IMG/VR virus record: IMGVR_UViG_3300035670_000932
Span: 1 to 30,767 of that record
Length of the DNA: 30,767 nt
DNA from: a virus
Strand: one strand, 5' to 3'
The translations under genes and the position numbers were made by a program. Positions 6,993 through 13,372 of the stretch are shown here, piece by piece. Each line of letters starts with the position of its first letter. Position 1 is the first letter of the stretch. A model generated the notes under the pieces. That model made no database searches and had not been told where the DNA came from. It saw only the letters and a list, made by a program, of their open reading frames with translations.

Positions 6993-7292
6993 CTACTTGC
7001 GGAGTGCCTTGATGTCTGGCTCGGCGTCATCCCAGCCGATGACGTTGCGGATCGCCCGCACTGTCGCCGTAGCGGATGCCACGATTCCGCGAGGCATGCA
7101 GTCGTACCGCCCACGGCGTTCGGTCATGCAGGCGTAGAACTCTGCGTCATCGAGCAACTCGCGAAGCGCGGGATCATCGGCCCGCACGAGTGCATGGTTC
7201 TTGAATGATCCAACGTCCTCGGGCGTAGGCAAAGCCCGTTCCATGTGGTCGATGTAGAAGCGGTCGGGAATCTTGATCGTCGCTGTTGGCAT
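6993..7292 (-). CDS. Small unknown protein
   Basis: 99 residues, starting MPTATIKIPDRFYIDHME, with a helical acidic middle (PALRELLDDAEFYACMTERRG) and a helical end (ATATVRAIRNVIGWDDAEPDI). The leader is GACGAAAGGGA before the ATG, and a strong GC hairpin (7325-7350) lies just upstream. Early-cassette gene of unknown function. The 84 nt between its stop and the next start hold only a weak GGCC/GGCC dyad. Confidence 0.7.
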   Translation of the reverse strand: MPTATIKIPDRFYIDHMERALPTPEDVGSFKNHALVRADDPALRELLDDAEFYACMTERRGRYDCMPRGIVASATATVRAIRNVIGWDDAEPDIKALRK

Positions 7293-7324
7293 CGCTCGGG
7301 CTCCCTTTCGTCTTATGGTCTCGT

Positions 7325-7350
7325 GCCCGCCGGCCCCGGTGCCGGCGGGC
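7325..7350. repeat. GC hairpin, copy 1
   Basis: GCCCGCCGGC (7325-7334), 6-nt loop, GCCGGCGGGC (7341-7350). Follows the stop of the gene at 7360-7635 and precedes the leader of the gene at 6993-7292. Same stem as copy 2 at 7666-7691. May attenuate transcription or stabilise mRNA. Confidence 0.7.
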
Positions 7351-7359
7351 TGTATTTCG

Positions 7360-7635
7360 TCAGGCGGTCGCGGCGAGACTCATGGAGCGGCGATCCGCAG
7401 AGACAACGGGCGACATCGAGTAGTTGCCGAACGGCTCGAACTTCTCGACGCCGCTCCAGACCTTCACGGCTCGGCGAACCTCTTCGCCATTGACCAGCAC
7501 CCACACGCTCTTCGCGGTGCGGCGAAGGATCTTGAAGTGCCAGATGCAGTCGCTGTCGCACAGTGAGCGGCAGAAGTAGCTGATGCCTGCCTCAAAGGTC
7601 ACGGTCTCGGTTGCGTTCTCGGTTGCGGCGTTCAT
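7360..7635 (-). CDS. Small unknown protein
   Basis: 91 residues with a beta-strand-like, aromatic-rich core (GISYFCRSLCDSDCIWHFKI; SVWVLVNGEEVRRAVKVW). Three cysteines (C22, C26, C30 by my count) might chelate a metal. The leader GACGAAAGGGA precedes the ATG. It is flanked on both sides by the same GC hairpin (7325-7350 and 7666-7691). No family recognised. Confidence 0.7.
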   Translation of the reverse strand: MNAATENATETVTFEAGISYFCRSLCDSDCIWHFKILRRTAKSVWVLVNGEEVRRAVKVWSGVEKFEPFGNYSMSPVVSADRRSMSLAATA

Positions 7636-7665
7636 CGTTCGTTCCCTTTCGTCTTGTGGTGCGTT

Positions 7666-7691
7666 GCCCGCCGGCCCTGGTGCCGGCGGGC
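7666..7691. repeat. GC hairpin, copy 2
   Basis: Identical 10-bp stem to copy 1, one loop base different. Lies between the stop at 7704 and the leader of the gene at 7360-7635. In both copies about 30 nt separate hairpin and start codon. Confidence 0.7.
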
Positions 7692-7703
7692 GATAGTCAG
7701 TGT

Positions 7704-7913
7704 TCAGCCCATCGCCGCGTACAGTTCGTCGCAGAACGCGATGAACTTGTCGGAGGGAAGCCGCTTCTCAAGTTGAGCCAAGCAAGCATCGCTCACCATG
7801 CCCGAGTGGTTTGTGTAGTCGCGGGCGAGCTTGCAGCAGATGTCGATCAGCGTGTCAGTGGTCATCGCGGCGAGCTTGGCGTCGAGTGCGATTTTGACTT
7901 CGGCTTGAGTCAT
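7704..7913 (-). CDS. Small unknown protein, first gene of the 7.9-kb leftward operon
   Basis: 69 residues from the ATG at 7913 (AAGGGA 8 nt upstream). It looks mostly helical (EVKIALDAKLAAMTTDTLID; CKLARDYTNHSG; EKFIA-like end). It is the first gene behind promoter 7971-7999, so it should be expressed most directly under the shared operator. Small first-position phage genes are often host-interaction proteins, but nothing here proves that. Confidence 0.7.
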   Translation of the reverse strand: MTQAEVKIALDAKLAAMTTDTLIDICCKLARDYTNHSGMVSDACLAQLEKRLPSDKFIAFCDELYAAMG

Positions 7914-7970
7914 CGTTCGGTCTCCCTTGCGTTCGTGTCCCGCGAGTCTCATTTGCTCGCGTCTGGGGGT

Positions 7971-7999
7971 ACTATAGGCTATCGGTAGTTGGGCGTCAA
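7971..7999 (-). promoter_or_regulatory. Promoter of the early operon
   Basis: TTGACG (7999-7994), 17-nt spacer, TATAGT (7976-7971): both hexamers are 5/6 matches to the bacterial housekeeping consensus. Core element CTATCGGTAG (7979-7988) lies inside the spacer. Transcription would begin near 7964, about 50 nt before the ATG at 7913. Confidence 0.8.
7975..7989. promoter_or_regulatory. Operator copy in early promoter
   Basis: TAGGCTATCGGTAGT, matching the copies at 5909-5923 (TAGCCTAGCGGTAGT) and 8325-8339 (reverse strand TAGGCTAGCGGTAGT). Consensus TAGSCTAKCGGTAGT. Located between the -35 and -10 boxes, where a bound protein would block RNA polymerase. Confidence 0.7.
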
Positions 8000-8024
8000 G
8001 GGGATGAGAAAAGATTTTTTGGGG

Positions 8025-8046
8025 GCGTTTTTCCCTAGGAAAACGC
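8025..8046. terminator. Hairpin just after the helix-turn-helix gene
   Basis: GCGTTTTTCC and GGAAAACGC pair with one bulge around CTA. It begins at the stop codon of the minus-strand gene, placed as a terminator, but the downstream minus strand is A-rich rather than U-rich, so function uncertain. Confidence 0.4.
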
Positions 8047-8315
8047 TACTTCCGCCGCCGGGCAGCCTTTTTCCGCTTGGCGGCGGGCCGCTTGGCGAGG
8101 TGCTTTTTGCCCGTCGCCCTGGTCGTGAGGGTGTCGCGGATATGGGCGGCGGATGATTTCGCGACCAGCCGCAGACGCTTGCCGAGCATCCGGCTTTCGA
8201 GCCGGCCCTCGCGGCAGAGAACCCGCACCCAGCCATCGGTGCAGCCGATGAACTCGACCGCCTCCGAGACCGTGAGGTAATCCACGCCGTCGATGTTGTA
8301 CGCCATGCTGACCAT
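8046..8315 (-). CDS. Excisionase/MerR-like helix-turn-helix protein with basic tail
   Basis: 89 residues from the ATG at 8315, or 86 from the ATG at 8306. The core LTVSEAVEFIGCTDGWVRVL...GRLESRMLGKRLRL is the classic short winged helix of excisionase/AlpA/MerR-like proteins. The last 25 residues are almost all Lys, Arg and Ala (KKHLAKRPAAKRKKAARRRK), which should bind DNA non-specifically. It is divergent from the integrase gene, the usual place of an excisionase or lysogeny regulator. Its promoter (8323-8351) carries one copy of the shared operator, so autoregulation is plausible. That promoter would start transcription within 1-3 nt of the ATG at 8315, giving a leaderless message. Confidence 0.8.
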   Translation of the reverse strand: MVSMAYNIDGVDYLTVSEAVEFIGCTDGWVRVLCREGRLESRMLGKRLRLVAKSSAAHIRDTLTTRATGKKHLAKRPAAKRKKAARRRK

Positions 8316-8322
8316 CCTTCGA

Positions 8323-8351
8323 ATACTACCGCTAGCCTAAAGGTGCGTCAA
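8323..8351 (-). promoter_or_regulatory. Promoter of the helix-turn-helix gene
   Basis: TTGACG (8351-8346), 17-nt spacer, TAGTAT (8328-8323). The -35 hexamer is a 5/6 match, the -10 is 4/6, spacing ideal. The operator-like element (8325-8339, core 8326-8335) lies between the boxes, in the opposite orientation to the other two promoters. Transcription would start at about 8316-8318, next to the ATG at 8315. Confidence 0.7.
8325..8339. promoter_or_regulatory. Operator copy in the helix-turn-helix gene promoter
   Basis: Reverse-strand TAGGCTAGCGGTAGT, differing at two positions from the 5909-5923 and 7975-7989 copies combined. Overlaps spacer and -10 of the promoter at 8323-8351. Suggests autoregulation if the encoded protein binds it. 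Confidence 0.7.
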
Positions 8352-8362
8352 ATAATCGCAGG

Positions 8363-8380
8363 GTTTTCGCCCGCGAAAAC
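8363..8380. repeat. Inverted repeat in the integrase/regulator divergent region
   Basis: GTTTTCGC (8363-8370) and GCGAAAAC (8373-8380) around a CC loop: a perfect 8-bp dyad just upstream of the -35 of the helix-turn-helix gene. Could be a regulator or recombination protein site. Confidence 0.55.
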
Positions 8381-8387
8381 GCATCTT

Positions 8388-8417
8388 TTGCCACTTGCGA
8401 GCGTCGCCGCGTACGAT
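8388..8417 (+). promoter_or_regulatory. Weak candidate integrase promoter
   Basis: TTGCCA (8388-8393), 18-nt spacer, TACGAT (8412-8417), 90 nt before the GTG at 8507. Both boxes are 4/6 matches. Placement in the divergent region fits, but the match is not strong. Confidence 0.35.
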
Positions 8418-8506
8418 GCAACTACTGAACAGATTCCGACTGGAGACGATGGGAGTGGAAATCTGTACAGGTAGGGTACGTTGGCGGCTTACCCGGAGGG
8501 CAGATC

Positions 8507-9622
8507 GTGGAAAACGCAACCTTGGCGTCGGTTCTTGAGGATGACTACTCGCCGCTGCGGGGGCTCAAGCCAAAAGCACTAGCTCAGTTTCGGCTTTCGC
8601 TCGCCCGCTTCAGAGAACATCTCGGGCACGAGCCGACAATTCTGGATCTGACGGGGGTGACGGTGCAGCGATTTCTCTCCGCGAGGAAGGCGCGGGTCTC
8701 GGTCGCGACCGCATTGAAGGACCGCACCCACCTCGCTGCCCTATGGAATCACCTTTTTCGGCTGCGTCGCGTCGAGGTGGCCCCGGCCGCCGTCCTTCCG
8801 CCCATGCGAGCCCCGCGTCGGGTGCCTCGGGCGTACCGCGACCACGAGGTATCCGCAATCCTGCGGGAGTGTCTCGCCACGCTGGGCGGCATCGACGGCC
8901 GCCCAGCGTCCATCTGGCACGCCTCGCTCGTGCGGGCCGCGTTCGAGACGGCGGAACGCGTGGGAGCCCTCTTGCAGGTCGAATGGCGGGATGTCGATCT
9001 GCACGAGCGAACGATTCTCCTGCGAGCCGAGACCCGCAAGGGTGCCCATGCAGACCTTTTGCGGCCGATCTCGGCGGAAACGGCCGCCTGGATCGCCCAG
9101 CTACGGCGGGATGCAGGCGACCGGCGGCGGGTCTGGAACTGGGATCGATACCCGTCGCACCTCTGGCACCACTTCCGAGCCATCTGCAAGCGGGCCGGCG
9201 TCCAGTGCCGGGGCTACCATGGCCTGCGGAGGGCAGCCGCCTCCTACATCGCGGCGGCCGGCGGGCTCGGGGAAGCCGCGACCGCCCTCGGTCACGCCTC
9301 GCCCACCACGACCCAGCAGCACTACGTCGATCAGACGATCGCGAAACCGAGCCGCAGCCACCTCGATATGCTGCCGCACCTCGATCTCGGGCAGGAACCC
9401 AGCAACCCCGTAGCAGACGCCCAAGAATCCGCCCTGCGGGCTGGTCGGCAGGCGGGCCGTGATCTAGCCGCCCGAGGGGAGCCGTGCCCGGCACGGGCTT
9501 CTATAGACGCTCTGGCGGCGGGGGCGGGGGTGCCGGCCGAAATGGTCGCCCACTACCGCCAGGGGCTCGTCGGAGGGTGGGCTGCAGGCCAGGAAGAGCC
9601 GCCGGCCGAGCCGGCGGCGTAG
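8507..9622 (+). CDS. int: Tyrosine recombinase / phage integrase
   Basis: 371 residues from a GTG with GGAGGG 6 nt upstream. An N-terminal SAM-like core-binding domain (about 20-95) precedes the catalytic domain (about 108-280). Catalytic residues visible: R151 (ETAERVGALL), K178 (RKGAH), H238 and R241 (HGLRR), H263 (LGHAS) and Y273 (QQHYVD). All are intact, so it should be active. About 90 residues follow the tyrosine, an Ala/Gly-rich tail longer than usual. It should integrate or excise the phage genome; the attachment site is not identifiable from this window alone. Confidence 0.93.
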   Translation: MENATLASVLEDDYSPLRGLKPKALAQFRLSLARFREHLGHEPTILDLTGVTVQRFLSARKARVSVATALKDRTHLAALWNHLFRLRRVEVAPAAVLPPMRAPRRVPRAYRDHEVSAILRECLATLGGIDGRPASIWHASLVRAAFETAERVGALLQVEWRDVDLHERTILLRAETRKGAHADLLRPISAETAAWIAQLRRDAGDRRRVWNWDRYPSHLWHHFRAICKRAGVQCRGYHGLRRAAASYIAAAGGLGEAATALGHASPTTTQQHYVDQTIAKPSRSHLDMLPHLDLGQEPSNPVADAQESALRAGRQAGRDLAARGEPCPARASIDALAAGAGVPAEMVAHYRQGLVGGWAAGQEEPPAEPAA

Positions 9623-9687
9623 CAGATGTTCACGTATCTACCGGCATCCGCCTGGGGTAGGCTTTGATTCCTTGAAAGGAGGGTTCG

Positions 9688-9993
9688 ATGAAACTGAAGA
9701 TCTGGCAGATCGTGCTCGCGGTGTTCCTCGGCGTCGCCGGGATAGGCTTTGTCCTCCAGGCGACCGGGTTAGCCCCGAAGCCGAACGGCAAGCCAAGCGG
9801 GGCGATGTATATGGGCGGCATCGCCGCCATCGACATGGCGAATGCTGGGGCCGAAAAGCCGACCGCCGAGCGGGTCGAGGCTTTGGCTCGTGCGGCTGCT
9901 ACGAAGAGCAACGTCGCCGCTGACGATCGCAGCCGGTTCGTGCGAGACTTCGAGTTCGGATTCTGGCAGGGATGGAAGACTGCGACGCGGTAG
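9688..9993 (+). CDS. Small membrane-anchored or exported protein, unknown
   Basis: 101 residues. The ATG is preceded by GAAAGGAGGG, a near-perfect Shine-Dalgarno. Residues 4-24 (KIWQIVLAVFLGVAGIGFVL) form a signal anchor, followed by a charged soluble part (TAERVEALARAAATKS; DFEFGFWQGWKT). It is co-directional with the integrase, 65 nt downstream, and ends convergent with the long minus-strand operon at a strong hairpin. It could be a gene expressed in the lysogen; no known family. Confidence 0.75.
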   Translation: MKLKIWQIVLAVFLGVAGIGFVLQATGLAPKPNGKPSGAMYMGGIAAIDMANAGAEKPTAERVEALARAAATKSNVAADDRSRFVRDFEFGFWQGWKTATR

Positions 9994-10006
9994 CCCGGCA
10001 CAGGGC

Positions 10007-10040
10007 GAGCGGCGGCTGGAAAGGGAGACAGCCGCCGCTC
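10007..10040. terminator. Perfect 12-bp hairpin between convergent genes
   Basis: GAGCGGCGGCTG (10007-10018) and its exact reverse complement (10029-10040) flank a 10-nt loop. It lies between the stop of the plus-strand membrane protein (9993) and the stop of the minus-strand gene at 10056, where a bidirectional terminator is expected. No U-tract follows on either strand, so it may act as a block or need Rho. Confidence 0.6.
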
Positions 10041-10055
10041 AAGCCCCGGCCCGGA

Positions 10056-10262
10056 TCATTCGGCGAAATACCCCAACGCGGGCAGCGGTCTCCGAATGTT
10101 CTCTCGCCGCGCCGCCTCGACTCTCAGCCGCCGCACCTCGAACAGAAGCCGCATCACATCCGCCGCGAGCGTGCCGCTCGTGCCAGTGTACGCCCCCGAG
10201 AACTGGCGTGCCCGTTGCTCGCACTCCGCGAGGTAAACGTCTGTCAGGGGCTCACGATCCAC
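10056..10262 (-). CDS. Small unknown protein, last gene of the structural operon
   Basis: 68 residues from a GTG at 10262 with GGAGG 6 nt upstream. It looks like one helical unit (LTDVYLAECEQRARQF, then TLAADVMRLLFEVRRLRVEA). It overlaps the preceding gene by 11 nt. It is the last minus-strand gene before the convergent hairpin. Similar small proteins occur near the end of phage late operons in my recollection, with no assigned function. Confidence 0.65.
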   Translation of the reverse strand: MDREPLTDVYLAECEQRARQFSGAYTGTSGTLAADVMRLLFEVRRLRVEAARRENIRRPLPALGYFAE

Positions 10263-10761
10263 GCCCCGCCTCCTCCATCTTGATTAGGCAAATGAGAGCC
10301 CAGTTCGCTGCATCGAGCAGAGCGTTCGTTGGATCGACTGGCTGCCCCTGGGCGTACTTCTGCATCCGCACGACGCAATCGCTGAGGTCGCACAGAGCCC
10401 GCCGCCACGGCTCCACGCCGCATTTGGCAGACGCGGTGACGTTCTCGAAAGCGTCATCGGCACCGCCGTATTGAGCCGTCTTCTCGTGGTGCAAGGCTCG
10501 CAGGCGGTCAAGGGCATCAAGCCACTCGTGGCTGCCGGCTGGCCCGCCGATCTGCTTCATCTCCATGCCGGCGGGCATGACCACCGTTCGCCCCATCAGC
10601 GAATCCCCACGCATCCGCGTGCCCTCGCAGCACGTCGGCTCGGGATCGCCCTGGTCGAGTTTGTAGCCGATCATCTTCGGGTCATCAGCCGGCGTCGCTG
10701 CCAGCCGCTCGCGAACCGCCTCTCGCATCGTCCTGCTCAGTTCTTCCACTGCTACGGTCAT
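10252..10761 (-). CDS. All-alpha NTP-pyrophosphohydrolase-like (DUF6378-type) protein
   Basis: 169 residues. The C-terminal 85 residues carry the pattern seen in phage DUF6378/DUF1599-like proteins: HHEKTAQYGGADDAFENV, then CDLSDCVVRMQKYAQG and DALLDAANWALICL-like acidic helices, suggesting a MazG-like nucleotide-binding bundle. The N-terminal half is less typical and contains a CCEGTR motif. The ATG at 10761 (AAAGGA upstream) still overlaps, as ATGA, the stop of the phosphoesterase stump (10758-10874). It may hydrolyse or sense nucleotides; not certain. Confidence 0.65.
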   Translation of the reverse strand: MTVAVEELSRTMREAVRERLAATPADDPKMIGYKLDQGDPEPTCCEGTRMRGDSLMGRTVVMPAGMEMKQIGGPAGSHEWLDALDRLRALHHEKTAQYGGADDAFENVTASAKCGVEPWRRALCDLSDCVVRMQKYAQGQPVDPTNALLDAANWALICLIKMEEAGRGS

Positions 10762-10874
10762 GTCGCTTCCTTTCTCGGTCCTGCTACGTGCGTGGCAATC
10801 ATTCCGCCGTCATGGGCGTAGATGAAAGTCTCCATTGCTTGTCTAGCGTTCAGAAATCCGAGGCGAACTATCCA
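10758..10874 (-). pseudogene. 3' stump of an older metallophosphoesterase gene
   Basis: This stretch, which looks like an intergenic gap, is open in one frame (codons 10874 to 10758). It encodes a peptide with GFLNARQAMETFIYAHDGG. The intact phosphoesterase ends with GFIGAEQAMQGFLYLPEGG in the same place, with a Trp six residues before the GF Phe in both. The stump's TGA overlaps the next start codon as ATGA, the coupling used throughout this operon. I read it as the original C-terminus, left behind when the HNH gene and a foreign phosphoesterase 3' end entered. Confidence 0.8.
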
Positions 10875-11671
10875 GCCGTGACAAGAGGAAGCCCTAGTGC
10901 ACGACGAGCCTCAGCAACACACGCCAACGTCCACTTCTGTCGCGGATCAACAACGAGAGAGTCGCCTTTTGAAAGGTTGTCCGATGCCCACACAGGACGA
11001 AGATTGAGGTAATGAAATGCAACCGCTTGCTGGGACGCGTCCGTAAGGTCGAATGCAGAGCATGGAACAATATGGTCGATGTGCCACAGATGCCTGTTGC
11101 TCCAGTTCATTCCAGGCAGAAACTGTGCCGCCACCCAAGACATCAAATCGCGGCGAGAGCACCCGACTAGCTTCACGGTGCTCTCGTGCTTTGCCGCTAG
11201 GTCGCGACGCAACGCTAGGTAGACTCTGTGGCGAAGCCTAGCAGTGATCGCGGCTTGCGGGTCAGACTTGAGTTTCTGCTTTGCCTTTTCCTTAACGATG
11301 TCGGCGTTCTTGTCTCGATACGCTTTGCACACAGTCAGGATGTGCTGTCTTTTCTTGGCATATCGCTCTCGCGACCACTGCTTGATAGCTTCCCGATTTT
11401 TTGCTTTGTGACTTGGGCCATACGCACGAAGGTAGGCAAGCCTTTCCGCTCGCTGCTCAGGAGTTTCGGATAGCAAACGCTTTTTGGCTCGCTCTCGCAT
11501 TCCCGCCAATCGCGACTCGCGCTGCGCAGGAGTCTCTGTATCTCGCTTCATTTTCGCGCGAGCATTTTCCTGAGCACGCCTTGCTGCCTTCTTGTCGGCA
11601 GGCATCGAAGCATAAGATGCCCTCCTGGCGGCAAGCTGCTCCTCCTTGGTCTTTTTTGCCTTCTTAGCCAT
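10868..11671 (-). CDS. HNH endonuclease, probable free-standing homing endonuclease
   Basis: 267 residues. The C-terminal nuclease domain carries WHIDHIVPCSAFDLTD (H197, D199, H200), then FHYLNLRPVW (N223) and DNLSKGD (N232), the HNH/His-Me-finger pattern of phage homing nucleases. The N-terminal 130 residues are Lys/Arg-rich helical repeats that probably contact DNA. The start overlaps the phosphoesterase stop by 8 nt. GC is near 48-50% in the lines I counted, against about 70% in neighbouring native genes, a sign of transfer. It likely cuts phosphoesterase alleles lacking the insert. Confidence 0.88.
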   Translation of the reverse strand: MAKKAKKTKEEQLAARRASYASMPADKKAARRAQENARAKMKRDTETPAQRESRLAGMRERAKKRLLSETPEQRAERLAYLRAYGPSHKAKNREAIKQWSRERYAKKRQHILTVCKAYRDKNADIVKEKAKQKLKSDPQAAITARLRHRVYLALRRDLAAKHESTVKLVGCSRRDLMSWVAAQFLPGMNWSNRHLWHIDHIVPCSAFDLTDASQQAVAFHYLNLRPVWASDNLSKGDSLVVDPRQKWTLACVAEARRALGLPLVTAG

Positions 11672-12836
11672 TGAGAGATTTCCTGTGGGCGTACGCCATT
11701 TGCATCTGAAATAGCCCGCCTTCTGGCAAGTACAGAAACCCCTGCATGGCTTGCTCCGCCCCTATGAATCCCATGTCAAAATGCCACGAATCCGGCGGGA
11801 CGATCGTGGGGTGCGTCCTTATCACTACCCCATCTATTGTACTGATCTCGGCGGCCTGATGGTGAAGATGCCCGACGTGCCATTCGCGATGCGTGCATTT
11901 TGCCCACTGTTCGGCGGCCTCAAGAGCCATGATGCCGGCCAACTTTTTCTTTCCCTTGTCTCCATGCGTGACTCCAAGCAGATTTTTGCCATTGGTCAGG
12001 TATTTCCGGCTTGTAAAATCGCTGTTCACTTTGATCCGCTTGTCGTTCCGGTATCGCTCAACAAGGATTTTTTGAAGTGCCCAAGTCATCGCGGAGTCAT
12101 GATTGCCAGGCACAATCACAACGTCTGTCTGAACGCTTTCGGCTGACTGTTCAACGGCACGAAAAATAGATTGCGAGGCGCAATCTATCGCCTTCTGAAT
12201 GCGAGAGTCTCGGTCAAGATATGTGCCGCCCGTAGTCGTGCCGGCAACTGTGTCAAAGTGCAAGGTGTCACCGGCCAAAACGATTGACCTGCGTACTGCA
12301 TCGCTGCTTCTGCTAATCAGGTCGGATGTTGTTCGTTCGATAATGTCGCCGGCTATCGTTATGTCATAGTCATTGCCGGTGGTCTGTCTCCATGATCGAG
12401 AGCCAATGTGAAGGTCGCTGACGACCAACACGCTCCAGAGCCCCGGCTTCGCCTTGCCGTGCCCCTTGACCGCCGGTCGCCGGATGTCGCGGGTTGCCGC
12501 CGCGATCATCGCCTCGACCGCCTCGGCAACGCTCGGCCCTGCCTTCGGTCGCAGCCGCACGAACACGCGGTGTAGCTCGGTGACGGTCGTGCCGCCCTCG
12601 CCGTCGCCCGAGGCACACTCCCATTTCGTCGCCTCGCTCGCGGCGATTTCGTAGCGGGTCATGTCCGCTTCAATGTGGGCGAGCAGATCCTCCACGGTCT
12701 TGATTCGCCGGCTAGTCGAGCGGGCTTCGAGCGTGTCTCCTTCCTGCCGCTGCGTCACCTGCTCGGCGGTAGCCGGCGGGCTTGAAGCGGGCAGGCTCGA
12801 CACGATCGCCGCTTTCAGTCCTGCTTTGACAGCCAT
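11664..12836 (-). CDS. Calcineurin-like metallophosphoesterase, mosaic gene
   Basis: 390 residues from the ATG at 12836; the longer frame upstream lies over the previous gene. Metal-binding motifs: VVSDLHIG (D141, H143), IVLAGDTLHFD, VIVPGNHD, THGDKG and VGHLHH. It should hydrolyse phosphodiesters, possibly as a nuclease; a 140-residue helical N-terminus precedes the catalytic domain. GC falls from about 70% to about 50% near 12420, just where the catalytic domain begins, so the gene is a mosaic of a native N-terminus and an imported catalytic domain. The older C-terminus survives as a stump at 10758-10874. Confidence 0.88.
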   Translation of the reverse strand: MAVKAGLKAAIVSSLPASSPPATAEQVTQRQEGDTLEARSTSRRIKTVEDLLAHIEADMTRYEIAASEATKWECASGDGEGGTTVTELHRVFVRLRPKAGPSVAEAVEAMIAAATRDIRRPAVKGHGKAKPGLWSVLVVSDLHIGSRSWRQTTGNDYDITIAGDIIERTTSDLISRSSDAVRRSIVLAGDTLHFDTVAGTTTGGTYLDRDSRIQKAIDCASQSIFRAVEQSAESVQTDVVIVPGNHDSAMTWALQKILVERYRNDKRIKVNSDFTSRKYLTNGKNLLGVTHGDKGKKKLAGIMALEAAEQWAKCTHREWHVGHLHHQAAEISTIDGVVIRTHPTIVPPDSWHFDMGFIGAEQAMQGFLYLPEGGLFQMQMAYAHRKSLNG

Positions 12837-13060
12837 TCGCGCATCCCCGCGAGTCTGCATGTGTCGATGCCACGCTGCCGACAGTTCTCCACGATCGAAA
12901 TCGCGAGCCCGCGAGCGGATGCTTGAATTAGCCCGGCGTGCCACTCGCGGCGAATCGCGAGCAACTCCTCGCGAACATCATCGGGGAGACGATCGATCCA
13001 CGTTGCGATGCGTGGCTTCGTCGTGATTGATGAAACGATCGCTGACCGGAGATCATTCAC
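12815..13060 (-). CDS. Small helical unknown protein
   Basis: 81 residues from a GTG at 13060 with AAGGAGGT (a full anti-Shine-Dalgarno match) 5 nt upstream. Helical and charged (RLPDDVREELLAIRREWHAG), with an end reading SIVENCRQRGIDTCRLAGMREWL. The REW/CRQRGI elements recur in small phage proteins of similar position in my memory, but I cannot name a family. It overlaps the preceding gene by 8 nt and the phosphoesterase start by 22 nt. Confidence 0.7.
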   Translation of the reverse strand: MNDLRSAIVSSITTKPRIATWIDRLPDDVREELLAIRREWHAGLIQASARGLAISIVENCRQRGIDTCRLAGMREWLSKQD

Positions 13061-13337
13061 GCGGCACCTCCTTGTAGCCCAGCATCACAAGCACCCTCCT
13101 CTGCACGCGGGCAAGCTCAGTCACCGCTTCCTCGCTGATCGACGGGCCGAGCACTGCGTGGGCGATCTCATGGAGCACGGTTTCCATCTTCTGCGAACCC
13201 TTGCATCGATCGTCTATGAGGATGCGGGGGCTCGTGGCGTTGTCGAAAAACGTCCACCCCATCGCGTCGCCCTTCAGCCGGGTGAACCGCAGGAGCCACC
13301 GCTTGCCGTCGATCGTGATGTGGTGGTCGTCCGCCAC
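13053..13337 (-). CDS. Mini zinc metallopeptidase-like (HExxH) protein
   Basis: 94 residues from a GTG at 13337 (AAAGGG 6 nt upstream). ETVLHEIAHAVLG (about 53-65) contains the HExxH zinc motif; a downstream helix (SEEAVTELARVQRRVL) has a Glu at the spacing used as third ligand in IrrE/ImmA or SprT-like folds. An N-terminal beta sheet (HHITIDGKRWLLRF) fits that fold. Much shorter than classic families. Position at the end of the tail module suggests processing of a virion or host protein; substrate unknown. Confidence 0.7.
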   Translation of the reverse strand: MADDHHITIDGKRWLLRFTRLKGDAMGWTFFDNATSPRILIDDRCKGSQKMETVLHEIAHAVLGPSISEEAVTELARVQRRVLVMLGYKEVPRE

Positions 13338-13372
13338 GGGCAGCCCTTTCGCCCGTCAGTGTCGCGGTCGTG

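Larger units (their letters stand above)
8038..8517 (+). repeat. Three direct copies of GAAAACGC around excisionase/integrase
   Basis: GAAAACGC occurs at 8039-8046, 8375-8382 and 8510-8517, all on the plus strand. The first and third extend to GGAAAACGC. One lies at the end of the helix-turn-helix gene, one in the divergent region, one at the integrase start. Candidate arm-type integrase or excisionase sites. Confidence 0.4.

Noticed and set aside
8610-9494. 294-codon minus-strand open frame
   Set aside because: Antisense to the integrase, whose catalytic residues are all intact; rich in Arg, Pro and Gly with no motif.
10007-10040. Hairpin as a classical intrinsic terminator
   Set aside because: Stem is perfect but no U-tract follows on either strand; listed only as a probable block or Rho-dependent end.
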